DNA of 64,000 nt from Quillaja saponaria. Lineage: Eukaryota; Streptophyta; Magnoliopsida; Fabales; Quillajaceae. The translations under genes were made by a program, and so were the position numbers. Below are positions 12,270 through 24,649 of the stretch, one piece after another. Within the stretch, counting starts at the first letter, position 1, and each line of letters starts with the position of its first letter. The notes beneath the pieces are model-generated. The model made no database searches. It was not told the origin of the DNA and saw nothing but the letters and a program-made list of their open reading frames with translations. The stretch lies in contig CM055614.1 in NCBI GenBank assembly GCA_029379385.1, positions 12,653,528-12,717,527 on the forward strand, given 5' to 3'.

Positions 12270-14270
12270 AAATTATCATGTTCTTCAACCATATACCATG
12301 CTTGTATAGAGAAAGAAGCTTGTATAGTGAAAGAAGCTTGTATAGTGAAAGAAGCTTTTGCTTGGAACAATTCTAGATACAACTCTCAAAGTTAACATGA
12401 AAATATATCCTGCAATGGATTTAAGATCATCTTTATAACTAGCAAAATCAAAATCAGAGTAACCAATTAATTTAAGGTGATCAATCATTCTATGCATTAG
12501 CATAAAAACTTTGGATCTTCGTAAATACTTCATAATTTATGTTCTGATTTTGGGTTTGACTGTGCCAAAAACTCCTACTGCAAAAGCAATGTCAGAGCTA
12601 GTACAAACCAAAGCATACAAGCTTTTAATTGTATTAGCATAAAACACATTCCTCATGCACTTTCTTTAAAACTTATTAACAAGACACTAATTTAAATTGA
12701 ACTTGTCACTCTTGACAATAGGCACATCCCCAGTCTTGTATTTATGTACATTGAACCTATACAATACTATATCAATATAGGTTTACTAGGGAAAAACCTA
12801 ACAAATGTGAGACCTATTCTGGTGTATCTCAACACCAAGAACAAAAGATGTTTCCCCAAGATCCTTCATGCTAAAGGCTTAGACAACATTAACTTTGTGT
12901 CACAAAATAAGTTATTGTCACTATTGATAATAAGCAAGATATCATTAACTATTATCAACATATGATAAACTTGCTCCCACTAACTTTAAGGTATATTTAT
13001 TAAATCAATATCACTAAATCAATATGATAAACTAGCTCCCACTAACCTTAATGTATATTCATTTATCAACCTTATTCTCAACATAACTAAGGTGGGTGAC
13101 TACCTCATCAAAATTTCAATAACCATTATCTAAATACTTGTAAAAACCATTTGATAGATTTGTTAAAACTTGCAAATAATACCTCCATTCTAATTGAAAC
13201 TTTCATGATGTAAACATGCTTTATAAGGTTTCCATTCAAGATAGATGTTTTCATATCCATTTGAGACAACTCAGGGTTGATAAATGAGTCACCAAGGTCA
13301 TGATCACCTAAAAATATATATATATATATATATATTTAGTATATTATTATTTTAATTAAGACAATAGAGAAAGTCTCACTAAATGGACACATTCTTTTTG
13401 AGTGAAAAACTCTTGATTACAAGCTTTACTTTGAAACACTAAATCTCCTCATTTGAATTATTCTTAATTTTTTAAATCCACTTGCACCCAATGAGTATAG
13501 AAAACCATGGAAGTTCAACCAACTCCCATACACCATTATTTATGATGGACTATATCACATCTAACATGGCATTAATCCATATTTCCAACAGTAGGCTAGT
13601 GACAGGTGCTTGTGCAACTGTATTCTAATGTTAAGGAACTACACCAATAACAAGTGCGACAATTTTACGAGAATATGTGATACAATTTCAGTTATTCTTA
13701 ACTTCCCTCCATTACCTATTCTCACCACATGTACATGTGATGTGGTTAGTAACAAGATATATAAGAGAAGTATAAAAATTTATTTTTCTTTCTTTACTAG
13801 TAGTTGAAAACCTTTCCAACTAACGAATCAAATTATAAGAATTTAGCAATGTGAGATACTACTATCTTGGTTCCATATGTAAATAGAATCTATATCGCTT
13901 ATAGTGATCTGGATAACTAGTAAAGTAACAGTGAGTAGAAAAATGGTCAATTTTCTTCTCATTTTGGGTTATATAAACTTATTTTAATTTGACAATCTTA
14001 TATACGAAAAATGTTCAAGCTAGATTTTCTTTTAGTCCACAACTTAAAATTGTATTTTAAACCTTGATTTACTAGGAACCCATTCAGGATGTTCAAGACA
14101 GTTTAGAGATTTCTCCCCAAAAGTATGTAGGAAAGTTTAACATATCCATCATATCTTCCATCAAGTCCTTAAAGGTATGAGTACGCCTTTCGGCCATAAC
14201 ATTTTGTTCAGGGCTACCAGGCATGGTATAATAGGTTACATACCCACATTCTAGTAAGTACTTGGAAAAC
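12270..14270 (-). pseudogene. Copia pol remnant: integrase, RT, RNase H
   Basis: On the minus strand, 14,270-14,100 reads YYTMPGSPEQNVMAERR, the end of the copia integrase core (usual form QYTMPGTPQQNGVAERR). Next, 13,560-13,390 reads GVWELVELP and IGCKW, the start of reverse transcriptase. About 12,900-12,830 reads DLGETSFVLGVEIHQNRS, the RT segment just after the catalytic YVDD region. Finally, 12,533-12,285 reads KLIGYSDFDFA and SIAGYIFML, the RNase H segment. The order and motifs are diagnostic for Ty1/copia. Stops and frame changes separate every block, so no functional polyprotein can be made. A clean YVDD motif was not found. Confidence 0.9.
12301..12354 (-). repeat. 18-bp in-frame triplication inside RNase H
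   Basis: Three adjacent 18-bp copies of cttgtatagtgaaagaag (the first differs at one base) encode a repeated SFFHYT block on the minus strand. Because 18 is a multiple of three, the local frame survives. Normal copia RNase H has no such repeat, so this is a slippage event after or during decay. Confidence 0.85.
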
Positions 14271-15380
14271 AAATCTCATATATTATCTATCAACATCATG
14301 TTTGTCATAATACTATCACCATGGTTAGACCTTAAAGCTTTAATAACTTTCTCCAATTGTATTTCAACTTCAATTTCAAAATTTTTTAAATTTTCAAGAC
14401 AACCAGAATTTTACTTAATCAAGTATAGAAACCAAAATGGGAAAAGTCATCAATTAAAGTGATAAAACAAATATATATATATATATATTCGTGCCAATTG
14501 ATGAAATAAAATTCATTGAAACCAATGTGAAAAATCTCTAAAAGACTTGAACTATTAGCTTTTCCATTTTTCACTATTTTGGTCAATTTAACACATACAC
14601 CAAAAATTTTAAAATTTAAAATATTTGAACTTTAAAATTACCCAAATCAAAAATAAAATGACCATTTTGTCCAGTGAGGAGATTAAAATCAAATTTCACC
14701 TACATGTTTAAAATGACTTTCGAGTCATGAAAAGACTACTCCAATGAATCCACTTTGACGTCATTCCAAACTCAAAGTTTTACTTTTAATTCACTTAGGT
14801 TCATTTTAAACACATTTCTTAGTTTTATAATCAAGACATTAATTTAAGGCAATATGCCTTCACATAACCTTTTATACTTTACTAGAAGCACATTAGGTCC
14901 ATTTTCATGATAGATATAGAATAGCCCACATTAGATTTTGGCCATTACCATGCCTTTTAGTATCCTAAGATTTATTATGATAAGTATGTTTTAACTTACC
15001 ATAAAAGGTACTTGCTAAAATTACATTTGAACAAAAAAACTTAAAAGTCACCATCTGTTTTGGACAAATCACTCGTGAGGTGTTAAGAGATATACTTTTT
15101 GAAGCAGATAAGGCTTAGCCTATTAGATTTCTCCCATTTTCCAAACACTTATTTCTAAGCATCAATGTTAACAACATGAAGAGTAACAAGATTACAACCT
15201 ACATGGTTAAATCAAGTCCATAATTTTTAGGACAAACTCAATGTCTTGTTTTCATTAATTAAAATATGACCCATTTAACAATCTAATGCAATCAATATAG
15301 TTGCTAACAACAAATGTGATGATTCAAAATAAAAGAATGCAACATGTCAAAGAAACAGAGTAATTAATAACAAAAATAAA

Positions 15381-15765
15381 ACTTATTCTTCATGATTCCA
15401 AGACGCATTATTGCAAACTCCTCTTTGGGCAGAGAATGCAACATGCCATTATGATCTCACTTCAACCCATAAAACCGAAACACGAGAGCATCCCAAGTTT
15501 CGAAAAGTTCATCTCCTTTGGACAGATAAACCTTCTATGCCAAGAATACAATATGTCAATTAAAATGGGTACTAAATAATCATAAATAAGAATTTATTTT
15601 ACATGAATCCAAAGTGCATCATTACAAACTCTCATTTGGGCAGAAAATGAAATATGTTATTAGGATCTCATGATTAACCCATGAAGCTAAAATTAGAGCA
15701 TCCTAGCTTTTAAAAAGTCTATCCCCTCTAGGCAGATAAACATTCTTGGCTGGTATACCACAATA
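15381..15765 (-). repeat. Duplicated leader module of the copia element
   Basis: A module of roughly 190 bp occurs at 15,381-15,560 and again, diverged, at 15,592-15,765. Shared marks are the tttgggcagagaatg type motif, the gagcatccc(a/t)ag motif and the ggacagataaacc / ggcagataaacat motif. A weaker third copy with ttaggcaggaaat and tacagatagacc lies at about 15,790-15,905. On the minus strand this sits between the primer site and pol, where gag or its leader should be. It may replace or have displaced gag. Confidence 0.65.
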
Positions 15766-16901
15766 TATTTCATATATTTTTCAAAATTAAAGTATATAAT
15801 AAACTCATTTAGGCAGGAAATTATATACAATAATTTAAGAAATATCTTGTATTATAACTCTCGAAAATCTCATAAATCTATACAGATAGACCATTTTGGT
15901 AGCAACTAACTATATAAACCTATAAGATTTCTTAAGTCGAAAAAATTTTAATTACTCCAATTTATCATTTTTAACTGAAATACTATTCAAAAGTATATCT
16001 TAAATGATCACTTAATGCATGTTGCAAACTTTAAACAAAATTGAATTAAAATAAAAGTTTCTACTAACACATGTTTTAAAAATATGAGAATACGATAATA
16101 TTTTCTCTAATTAGAGAGAGTACATACTGTTTTTAGTTTCAAAACATATAAAACATGTAAATTCACTAAGTCTCAACAATTACATATGTGCAATTATATT
16201 AGTTTTAAACATAACAAAATAGCATATACTAATACTATAATTTATGCACATAATTTTTCAAATATAACTAGACCAAAAAATTGAAAAATATCATAAAAAA
16301 TTTGGAAGGAGAAGACCATTAGGGGGCCGAGGGTGAACCATACTCTCCTTTGGAGCGAGTGGGCTTCATTCAAGACTAGTTGACACTTCTTCAACTTCCA
16401 TCCGGGTCAACTTGACACTTATAACAATAAACCTTTAACAATTTCATGTTTTATCAAAATTTTATGTCAATCAATTGAAATTATTATGCTATAAACTCTA
16501 ACTATATTTCAAAAGGGTTTTAATTTGAAAATTTTAAAATTATGTGATTCCACACATTCAATTAGTTTCTAATGAGTATAAGAAACATGCAAGAGACAAA
16601 ACCCATAATCATAATAGATCAAAACAACAAGAAATCATAACTTTTCTAATCCAAAAATTAAAATTCCATTTTATGTCAAACCAAATCTTAAAATCCAAAA
16701 TTCTCAACTTATAGTTGATGAAATTATACAAATAATATATCAAATTAAAGATATTTTGAAGATGAACAAAACTCCTAACATTAAGAATTCAATTTCATAC
16801 ATTTAAGGTTTCAGTTTTTGAGTTTAAAAATCTGACTCAAATGAACCCTTTTATTTTATGTCAATTAAATAAATTTTAGGGTTCTAAATCTATGTAGATT
16901 A

Positions 16902-16913
16902 GCTCTGATACCA
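16902..16913 (-). promoter_or_regulatory. tRNA-Met primer binding site (copia)
   Basis: The minus strand reads TGGTATCAGAGC, an exact match to the plant initiator-Met tRNA 3' complement used by most copia elements. It lies two bases inside the right LTR. Confidence 0.95.
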
Positions 16914-16915
16914 CA

Positions 16916-17375
16916 TGCAATAAATATACAATATCTCATACATGAATTTAGAACACATTAATAATAAGGTTTGCATACTTGATTGAGCCATAACAACAGA
17001 TATGTGAAACCTTAAACAAACACGCCTTAGTAAAATATTTATATAGCCAACTCTTTCTTTCCATACTCTCTGTATTTACTGGTAGCTTTCAATAGGGCAA
17101 GATACGCATATTGAGATAGGAGAGGGGACCTAGCTATTTATTATTAGACAAAACCCTAAGAGCCTCCCATTAGAGACTCTTAAAGTCACTCAGCTTACAC
17201 TTACTGTCAATCCACATCTAATCAAATAAGAAGTGTGCTTAAGCCCTACCTTAAATGATCACATAAACTATATGGGTTTTTACTAGCATGTCTCAAATAG
17301 ACCAAACCTTAAGCCTGTTTTATTTTTAAAATAAAACCATATAATTAATGGCAGCCCACATATGAATTTCTAACA
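16916..17375 (-). repeat. 5' LTR of the copia element
   Basis: 460 bp, paired with 10,855-11,315. On the minus strand it starts TGTTAGAAATTC and ends TATTTATTGCA next to the primer site. It is followed on the + strand by the target duplication GATTA. Confidence 0.95.
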
Positions 17376-17380
17376 GATTA

Positions 17381-17936
17381 ATCAAGCTCTTATTTTTTGT
17401 ATCAAGTGGATGTAGTAGACAATTATGCAACTTTGAAAACATCCCTTTTATATCAAGTAGATATAGGTTTTCTAGTGAATGTTTTACTGAATCTCAAAGA
17501 CTCAGTTTTATTGATTTCTCTAATTTTGGGATAGTTAAAGAGGGAAGTTTGGTAGATTATGGCAATAAGCTGGTGGTGGTGTTTACTATCATTATTGTTT
17601 TCAATTTTCAACAGTAAGTTAATTCATTTTGTTTCTAGTAGGAAGAGGGAGAATGCAAAAAGACAAAAAAAGAGTTTGGGTGTTCTACTTTGGGAGATGA
17701 TCGGTGGCAAATGTGGAGAAAAACTTAAATAGACTTAATCCATCATCTATCCCTTAAAGTGAGCATATGATTTGGTACTATATGATAAGTTAAGCCACCT
17801 ATACATACAAGCCAGTCATCTTCTTGCTAACCTAACCTCATAGGAAACTAACTTAACTAGATATTGCCTATATACTCATAAAATTTGGAGTTACAGACAA
17901 GTCTTTTCCAGGATTCAATAAAATCTTTTATAATAT
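17381..17936. other. Intergenic stretch, nothing recognised
   Basis: Ordinary AT-rich DNA between the copia element and the next terminal-repeat element. The first bases are the pre-insertion flank of the copia element. No gene or paired repeat seen. Confidence 0.5.
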
Positions 17937-19608
17937 TGTTATTAATAATTATCATCAATTACTTATGAAAGCCATTTATATATAAAGGACGAATAATTAT
18001 GTATTCAACAGTCATAACTTTTGACATAATAAACCATAACTTTTAATTTATTAATTGTGTCTCTTGGCACAAATAAATTATAATTATTGAATGCAATAGT
18101 TATGTCTCTTGTCATGTATTATTATTCAGGAAAAGACATTTCAATTAGAACTTATATTATAATCTATTCAACACTCTCCATTAGATTATAATATAATCTT
18201 AATCTTAATATCATGAATAGAAGGAAGTCTCTTATCGATTAAACTTTCAACTAGTGTAATTTTTTTAAGATTCTAATGAAGTAATTAATGTTCGCAGATT
18301 AAACCAACACTCTTTGTATTAGAAACTAAAGTAAATACGCACAAAATATTATCCATTTATCATAAGATTCTGAAACTATGTCTAGCACAAATATAGTCAT
18401 GTGCTACTACTATATTTATGAATATTTATAAAAATAACCCTCTAATTTTTGCTAGAAGCAGTACCACTTCTATTTCATATTGCTAGAGTTATTATATCAA
18501 ATATTCTTCATTAAGAGTAATATACACATCACTCATCCTCCATACATATTCTATTAAACACTAACATCTTAGAATAGGGCTATGATATTGAAATTAAAAT
18601 TCAGTACTTTTCTAAGACATAAATAATAACTTGTTATTACCCATTAAACTTTGAAAATAACTTTTACGAAGTCAAAGTTGGGTTCTCATTACTGGTGTCT
18701 TTTTTATAAACAGGGTTTCAGCTCCATTCTATTAGATGTTCATTTTACTGCATCTTTTTGTAATTTTGGCCAACATCACATAGATAATAAAATTCATTCT
18801 TAAATTTTCTCACAAAATCATAATAATTTACATCATGTCTAGACAGAGCATTATAATTTCTTTTATAAACCCTTGATGGCTTTAATATTACAATAGACAA
18901 ATATAAAAAGTATTTGATGTGGTCACGAATTTATATCCGAAATAAATTCTCAAATCCATTAAGTCTTCTTATCAATTGCTATTAAACAATCAATTTGATT
19001 CCATTGTAAAATGAGATAAAATGTATTTCTTGCTTGTTCAAGAAACTCAAGTAATTTTTCAATACTCATGATCTCACACTCTAGTTATTCAACTATTTTC
19101 TAATGTGTGTTCTTCTAAAACACTAAACAATTATCAAATAATTCAAATATTTACTTTTCTTGATACTATATTTTCACAACCCCCACTATTTCAACTATTT
19201 CAACATCAAATCCAAATCCTTCAAAATCATAGGGTACATGAAAATACCTATAGCCATCTATGTGATGAAGACCAAATTATATCAATACAAAAATTATTGA
19301 AATTAATGAAGACCAAATTCATGTTCACATAATCATATAGCTATATTCAAGTTCACCAAATTTTATTAGAATTTTATTATTAATAATTATCATCAATTGC
19401 TTATAGAAGTCATCTATATATAAATGATAAATAGTCACGTATTCAATAGTCATAACTTTTGAGATAATAAACTATAACTTTTAATTTAATAGTTGTGTCT
19501 CTTGGCATAAATAAATTATAACTATTGAATCCAATAGTTATATCTCTTGACATACATTATTATTCATGAAATGACATTCAAATTAGAATAGTTATAATAT
19601 ATTCAACA
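17937..19608 (-). mobile_element. Small element with about 235-bp direct repeats (LARD/TRIM-like)
   Basis: Direct repeats at 17,937-18,173 and 19,375-19,608 share blocks such as taataattatcatcaatt, agtcataacttttga and gttatgtctcttg-type motifs. Read on the minus strand, they run from TGTTGAATA to about AATAACA. The purine run GGAGAG sits directly beside the left copy where a polypurine tract should be, which suggests minus orientation. The 1.2-kb interior is AT-rich, and no pol motif could be read. No Met-tRNA primer site or target duplication was found, so the LTR reading rests on repeat geometry and termini. A diverged pair of unrelated duplications is the alternative. Confidence 0.55.
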
Positions 19609-19761
19609 ACACTCATAAGTTCACGCTAAGGGACAAGTGGTGGAATGACTCATAAAGTTTTTCTTACTTGTGAGGGCTGGTATGAGTGAGCTTTTAAGGA
19701 AGGAGAAAGTGAGGACACATAGAGGATGTGTTTGGAGGGAGAATGGCTTGATTAATTTTAT

Positions 19762-20094
19762 GGCTAAATTACACTTTTAGTCTTATAATTTGATCAAAAA
19801 TTCAACTTCGTCTTTATAATTTTATGTCATTTTTAGAGTTTTGAAATCAAGCAATATGATTCTTATTATTATCTTTTTGTCATATTTAACTTAACAAGAG
19901 GTGATGTGTCAAACAGACATCATGACACATGAATAAGTCATATAAGACACTGTTTGTTTGTCATGTCACCTGCCATTAAGCTAGATATTCTGACAAAAGA
20001 TGATAGTGGAGGTCACATTACATGATTTTTAAAATTATAAGAATGAAATTTTAACTTTTTGAAATATAAGAACAAAACTATTTTTTTTTTAGTT
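19762..20094. mobile_element. MITE-like element with long imperfect inverted ends
   Basis: The left end, ggctaaattacacttttagt, continues with cttataatttgat and ctttataatttta. The reverse complement of the right end gives the same order: a T-rich actaaaa start, tcttatatttc, then ttcttataatttta. The inverted ends extend about 65 bp at moderate identity. The size suits a non-autonomous DNA transposon. Target duplication not resolved. Confidence 0.45.
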
Positions 20095-20321
20095 AAATAT
20101 TATTTGACTACATGTCATTAAGCATGGATTCACTTTTTTTTTTTTTTTTTCATTAGAGATACTATTAAAAAACTGAAGAGATTAACTTAACAAAAACTGG
20201 CATGTCAAAATTTATTTATTTTTTTGCAAATAATCACCTTTTTGTTTCTCTTTCCTATCTAGAATCTTTTGTTTTTTTGCTTTTTCTACCTTTGGATTCC
20301 TTGTTCTTTCTCTTTAACCTA

Positions 20322-20430
20322 GCTAGTGGTGTGTATGAAACCTAAAAACTTAACTAACCCGAAGACCCACTCTAACCCATCCGAAACCTGAATGTTTAGT
20401 TAGTAGATATTTTACCCATTATCTTGGGAA
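20322..20430. mobile_element. Possible hAT-like terminus
   Basis: The block tagtggtgtgtatgaaacc is followed by clustered cccgaag, acccactctaaccc and ccgaaacc. A C-rich cccga/accc subterminal array behind a short terminus is typical of plant hAT elements. A comparable array lies at 26,720-26,870 and another at 37,990-38,162. No matching opposite end was found. Confidence 0.3.
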
Positions 20431-22595
20431 GGGTGAATTATCTAGCTGAAAAAAATTCAACATGAGAACATCGAAATTATTCATTAATGTAAAATTATTT
20501 TCAATATATACACAAATATGATAAAAAAAAGAAAAAAAGGAAGCCTTTTAATACATAAAAATTAATCTATGGCTCAACCAATATATGTTGATGTTAACTT
20601 TAACCTTATCATATTTAATTTGAATTTATGCTCATGTAAAATATAGATTAATAAATTTATAATGTTGAAAGATTACAAATTAAGTCTATTTTTAGATCAA
20701 AATTTATTTAGCTTAGATTTTCTTTTTTGACCCTTATCATTTAAAAAAAATATGTATTGTATCATTCTACAATACATATTTTGAAAATTTTATAAATCTT
20801 ATATATAGTCTCAATAAAATTAACTTCTAAAAATTTTACTACTACTGAAGATTCATAAAAAAAGAAAGTTTCAGGTAATGCAAGTTCGTTATAAACTTGA
20901 AATTCAACTTAAAGATTTGGGACAAGAGTTTAATTTATGGCCTATATGTTTGAAGTATCATCTTTCCTCTTCCATATGGCCAAAAAGAGTCCAGTTAAAA
21001 TAAATTTACTTGAAATATTATTATTTTATTATCATAAATGAACATGATTTTATTGGTCATTTATGAAAGTTTAGAAATAAAGTTTAAACCCCCATTTTTT
21101 GGGGTCAAATCAATCATTCTCAAACCAACTTGACATTTATAATTAGGGTATTATGTTATCAGTGACCGTTATTCAAACTTATATGCATTAATTTCCTCTA
21201 TTCTAGTCATGCTTTTACGCCATAGCTACTCTATCTTTTTTGCATTGCACATAATGTGCAAGGAGTTCCTTTGCACCATATCACCCCCCCCCCCCTATAA
21301 TTAGATTGAAATTTTGTATTCTTCATATATCTAAAGAGATAAAAAGTTTTGAAGTGATATCAAGATTTTTTTTTAAAATAAATAGCATGTGGCATGACTT
21401 AAATCTCATGATGACATTCAAAGTAACCGCCCACCACAACACCAAATATACTAATAAGTATAAAGAGTGTGCAATATCAAAAATGCAGGTTTTATCTAAA
21501 AATAAATTAATAATAGTATACTGGGGTGTCGAATGTGAGCTACATGAACTTGATGTGACCTCATGTCAATAGCATGACACATATATTTAATCTGTAGGAC
21601 AAGATATGTCATTAACGGTCTTTGTTTCAGGTCATAAGAAATACCCATATGACATGTTTCTCGGATAATGTAATTCCAGGCAAACATTACTTAGATAAAA
21701 ATATTATTTGTGTCTAGTTTTGTTATTTTTATTCAGAAGAAAAATAGTTTCCAATTCTCCTGTTTGGCTATAAAAACTTATTTCCTAGATAAATGAATAT
21801 TTTGACATAAATACCTATAGATAAAATTAAACGCTACATAAGGTCAAAGATTAAACCATACCTAACACACTAAATATCTTATATCTAGATAAAATTAAAT
21901 GATGCATACAGCTATGTTGTGGAAAAAAAAATATGAACTATAAAATATTTATCATTCTAGTGATTTTTTTTTTTTTTTTACATTGCCAAAATATACATTT
22001 TTAGATCCATTAAAGATGAATATGCTGCATACTATTCTAGCATTAAAAAAAAAATGTCATGATTCCATATCTTATGACCTATCGAAAATGAAGGCATCTT
22101 GTGCACAAGTCATCTATGATTAACTGTGATTAATGCACTGCAAACATAACTAAACAACAAATCAACCATGTAAATCTTCCATGCTAGAATGATGCCAACC
22201 ACATTTAAGTTTGGATAAGAAATTATAGTAGTACTCATAAATCAATACATGTCATGTGTTTTCAAAAAGATAAAAATGACAATTTTTTTTTACCTCCCTA
22301 CCCCTTGTTAAACAATATGCGGTGGGCTAACTAACATGTTTCACAACACATACTTCAGTTGTTGCACATTCAAAAAACCATATCAGCAAAAAAGAAAACT
22401 ATGCAACAATAGTTGAAAGTACAAAGACTATTGCCTAACAATTGATTAGTCAAACAAAAAATTAATTTTCCAAGTGCATATTCATATACTAAATCAATCC
22501 ATATCTCTAATTTTTCAAGTGCAAACAAGTTTTGTTTGTCCAACAAAAAAAAAAAAAAAAAAAAACACATTCCTTAACAATAGTGGGAAATAGCC
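20431..22595. other. Intergenic stretch, nothing recognised
   Basis: AT-rich DNA with a C12 tract at 21,284-21,295 and several long A or T runs. The overlapping ORFs at 21,306-21,687 lie on opposite strands and have no family resemblance. No paired repeats were seen. Confidence 0.5.
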
Positions 22596-22597
22596 TA

Positions 22598-22690
22598 GGA
22601 CCTTTGTGGTCCAGCAGTATTCCACGCCTCCTCCTAAGTCTAGGTTCAGGATTCAAATCTGGCCTCCTTCCTGCCCCTTAAAAAAAAAAC
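22598..22690 (+). mobile_element. tRNA-derived SINE-like unit
   Basis: The sequence ggacctttgtggtccagcag resembles an RNA polymerase III A box region. About 40 bases later gattcaaatct resembles the B box (GGTTCGAATCC, 8 of 11 matching). A pyrimidine-rich stretch then runs into ttaaaaaaaaaa, a 3' A tail. Order, spacing and tail fit a short plant SINE or a 5' tRNA-related fragment of one. Target duplications were not found, and the left edge is uncertain. Confidence 0.6.
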
Positions 22691-23199
22691 TAATGGAAAT
22701 AAACCAAATTATTGAGAATGAACAATTCAGATAACAAAGCAGGATTCCAAAAGAAGCACATGTCTAGCATATCATATGTATCACAGAAAATCATAAATCA
22801 CACTACTGCCAACTTTTTAAACAATATGCATATAATAAAGAACTAGTTGCATTATCTATACAAGTTTAACAAACAACAACAACAACAGTTACAAATCAAA
22901 GTATGCTTAAAAAAAAAAGAAATTGATCTCATAAAAACAGTAATTCATGTCATTGAAATTGATCATAGAAAACAATTGTTAATGAATATTCATCTAACTG
23001 ATACATAAAGGCCTAAACTTTTATGTAGACCAAAATATACATAAAAGAGATATCGTTCCTATCTTGGGATTGCCTAAACAAATAAGCTACCTATAGTTTT
23101 TCAATTTTTCCTTATTTAATTTCTTCTAAAAATTCAAAAAATATACTTGTTAGAAGACACTTGAAGTTTAGCTTCATAGTTTGTCAATTTGCATCACTC
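22691..23199. other. Spacer, possibly the 3' part of the Harbinger element
   Basis: No coding frame seen. On the minus strand it lies just downstream of the Myb-like partner gene, so it may contain the untranslated end and the terminal inverted repeat of that element. Neither could be defined. Confidence 0.35.
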
Positions 23200-24292
23200 A
23201 ATCCCCAACAAACTCTCAAGTACAAACTCTAAAGTACAATAGCTTCTAACATCTGGTAGGAATAATAAGAAATTTGTTTTGCATTCATCCGAGCTCAATA
23301 GCTCACATATACTCTAATCTTTTGGATTAGAGTGAAGCCTCCTACCTTGGAAATTGCTTCAAAAACATTCAACCTCTTCTTAGCTCCACCTACCTCAATC
23401 TCAAAATATTTAGCAATCTTGCAAATGGGTATAACTGCCTCTTCATAAACATTACCTAATTTTTTTCACCATATTCACCAAATCTGCCACTGAACTATTC
23501 CCACATCTAACCCTTTTCTTGCCCTTATTTTGTTTCTGCCTACTATTATTCCTATTACCTGAGTTTTAGACATGCTCATTGATGTTTTCATCTTTTGCCA
23601 TAGGCTAAGAAATGTCTACATACTTATTCGCCTCAACATCATAGTATGCAACCTCATTTGCAGTCATAAAATCAACCCCTTATATTACCCCTTCCCTTTC
23701 CAATGTCTCATCTCTGTCCATTGCCTCTACTGTATCTGCAACACCCTTTGCACCTCCTATATTAGCTCTATCTTTACCAAATAATTTCCTTATTCTGTGA
23801 TAAAAAGGGAAACACTTCCTATCTAATTCATTTTCAGTAAGGTGGCTCTGTCACATATAAACAAGGAATATCTAATTGTAAATTTACACTTTTAAAGATA
23901 ACATAATTAACTTACAAAGTAACTTAAACTATATAGACTATACACCATTTATTGGAGATGCTATGCTCTACTATCACACACATATTCTTTTCTTTTTACC
24001 CAAACTCACTTGCATTAGGACCTAGCATTTCAATAATAGTAAAGCATTGCTTCTTCAGCTGATTCACTCTAGAATCAATGTGTGAAGTGGCCTTAAGCAC
24101 AATACTCAACAATTTCTTATGCATTCATTCTTCCAACTAGCTTGCATAACCTGCCTTGAATGTCTCATTATCTGACTTCTGTTTCCCTGAATTTGCTAAG
24201 TCTTCTAAGCATTCTACTAGCTTGGAATCCTTAACAGTAGTCCAATAGTATTTGGTTTTACTAGTCCCTTTCCCCTTTCTTTATACATCCAT
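23200..24292 (-). pseudogene. Myb/SANT-like Harbinger partner protein, broken
   Basis: From ATG at 24,292 the minus strand stops after MDV, then continues in frame with KGKGTSKTKYYWTTVKDSKL and LVECLEDLANSG. This is the trihelix-like Myb domain (usual form WT..ED..L...L..L...G), followed by ETFKAGYAS and ATSHIDSRVNQLKKQC. After an intron-like gap a second part reads FPFYHRIRKLFGKDRA, AYYDVEANKYVDIS, then KTNFLLFLPD, matching the conserved tail of these proteins. Several in-frame stops make it non-functional. In active elements this protein binds the transposase and targets element ends. It lies just downstream of the transposase relic. Confidence 0.85.
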
Positions 24293-24649
24293 ATCTAAAC
24301 AGTTCTACATAACGTATTTAGACATAAACGTAGTGAATAATTATGCAACAAACCACGCAAACTAATATTCAAGGGCAGCTAAACAGTTGTAAAGGAAACC
24401 AACCATGTGAAATTGTTTTATATAATATATTTAAACAAAATCTATTAAACAATTATACAACAAAGCACATAATCCAACTTATAAGACAACCATATAATTT
24501 CATATATAGAACCAATACATATAAGTCATTTATTATATAATCCATGTATAGGAGTGGGAAGTATTTATTTCAAATAAAATAAACAAACATAAAAACTTAA
24601 TATCCACATAAGCTTAATACATCATGTAAAAAAAATAAAAGAACAATAA

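Larger units (their letters stand above)
10855..17375 (-). mobile_element. Ty1/copia LTR retrotransposon, complete but dead
   Basis: This 6,521-bp element has two direct LTRs (10,855-11,315 and 16,916-17,375). It is flanked by the identical 5-bp target duplication GATTA at 10,850-10,854 and 17,376-17,380. On the minus strand the LTR begins TGTTAGAAATTC and ends TTGCA or TTACA. The primer site TGGTATCAGAGC lies just inside the right LTR and a purine-rich tract lies just inside the left one, which fixes the minus orientation. Integrase, reverse transcriptase and RNase H remnants occur in copia order. Many stops and frameshifts break the polyprotein, and no gag could be recognised. Several indels and substitutions separate the LTRs, so the insertion is old. 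Confidence 0.95.

Noticed and set aside
12744..12965. 73-codon ORF on the + strand
   Set aside because: Antisense to the copia reverse transcriptase remnant, whose minus-strand motifs are clear.
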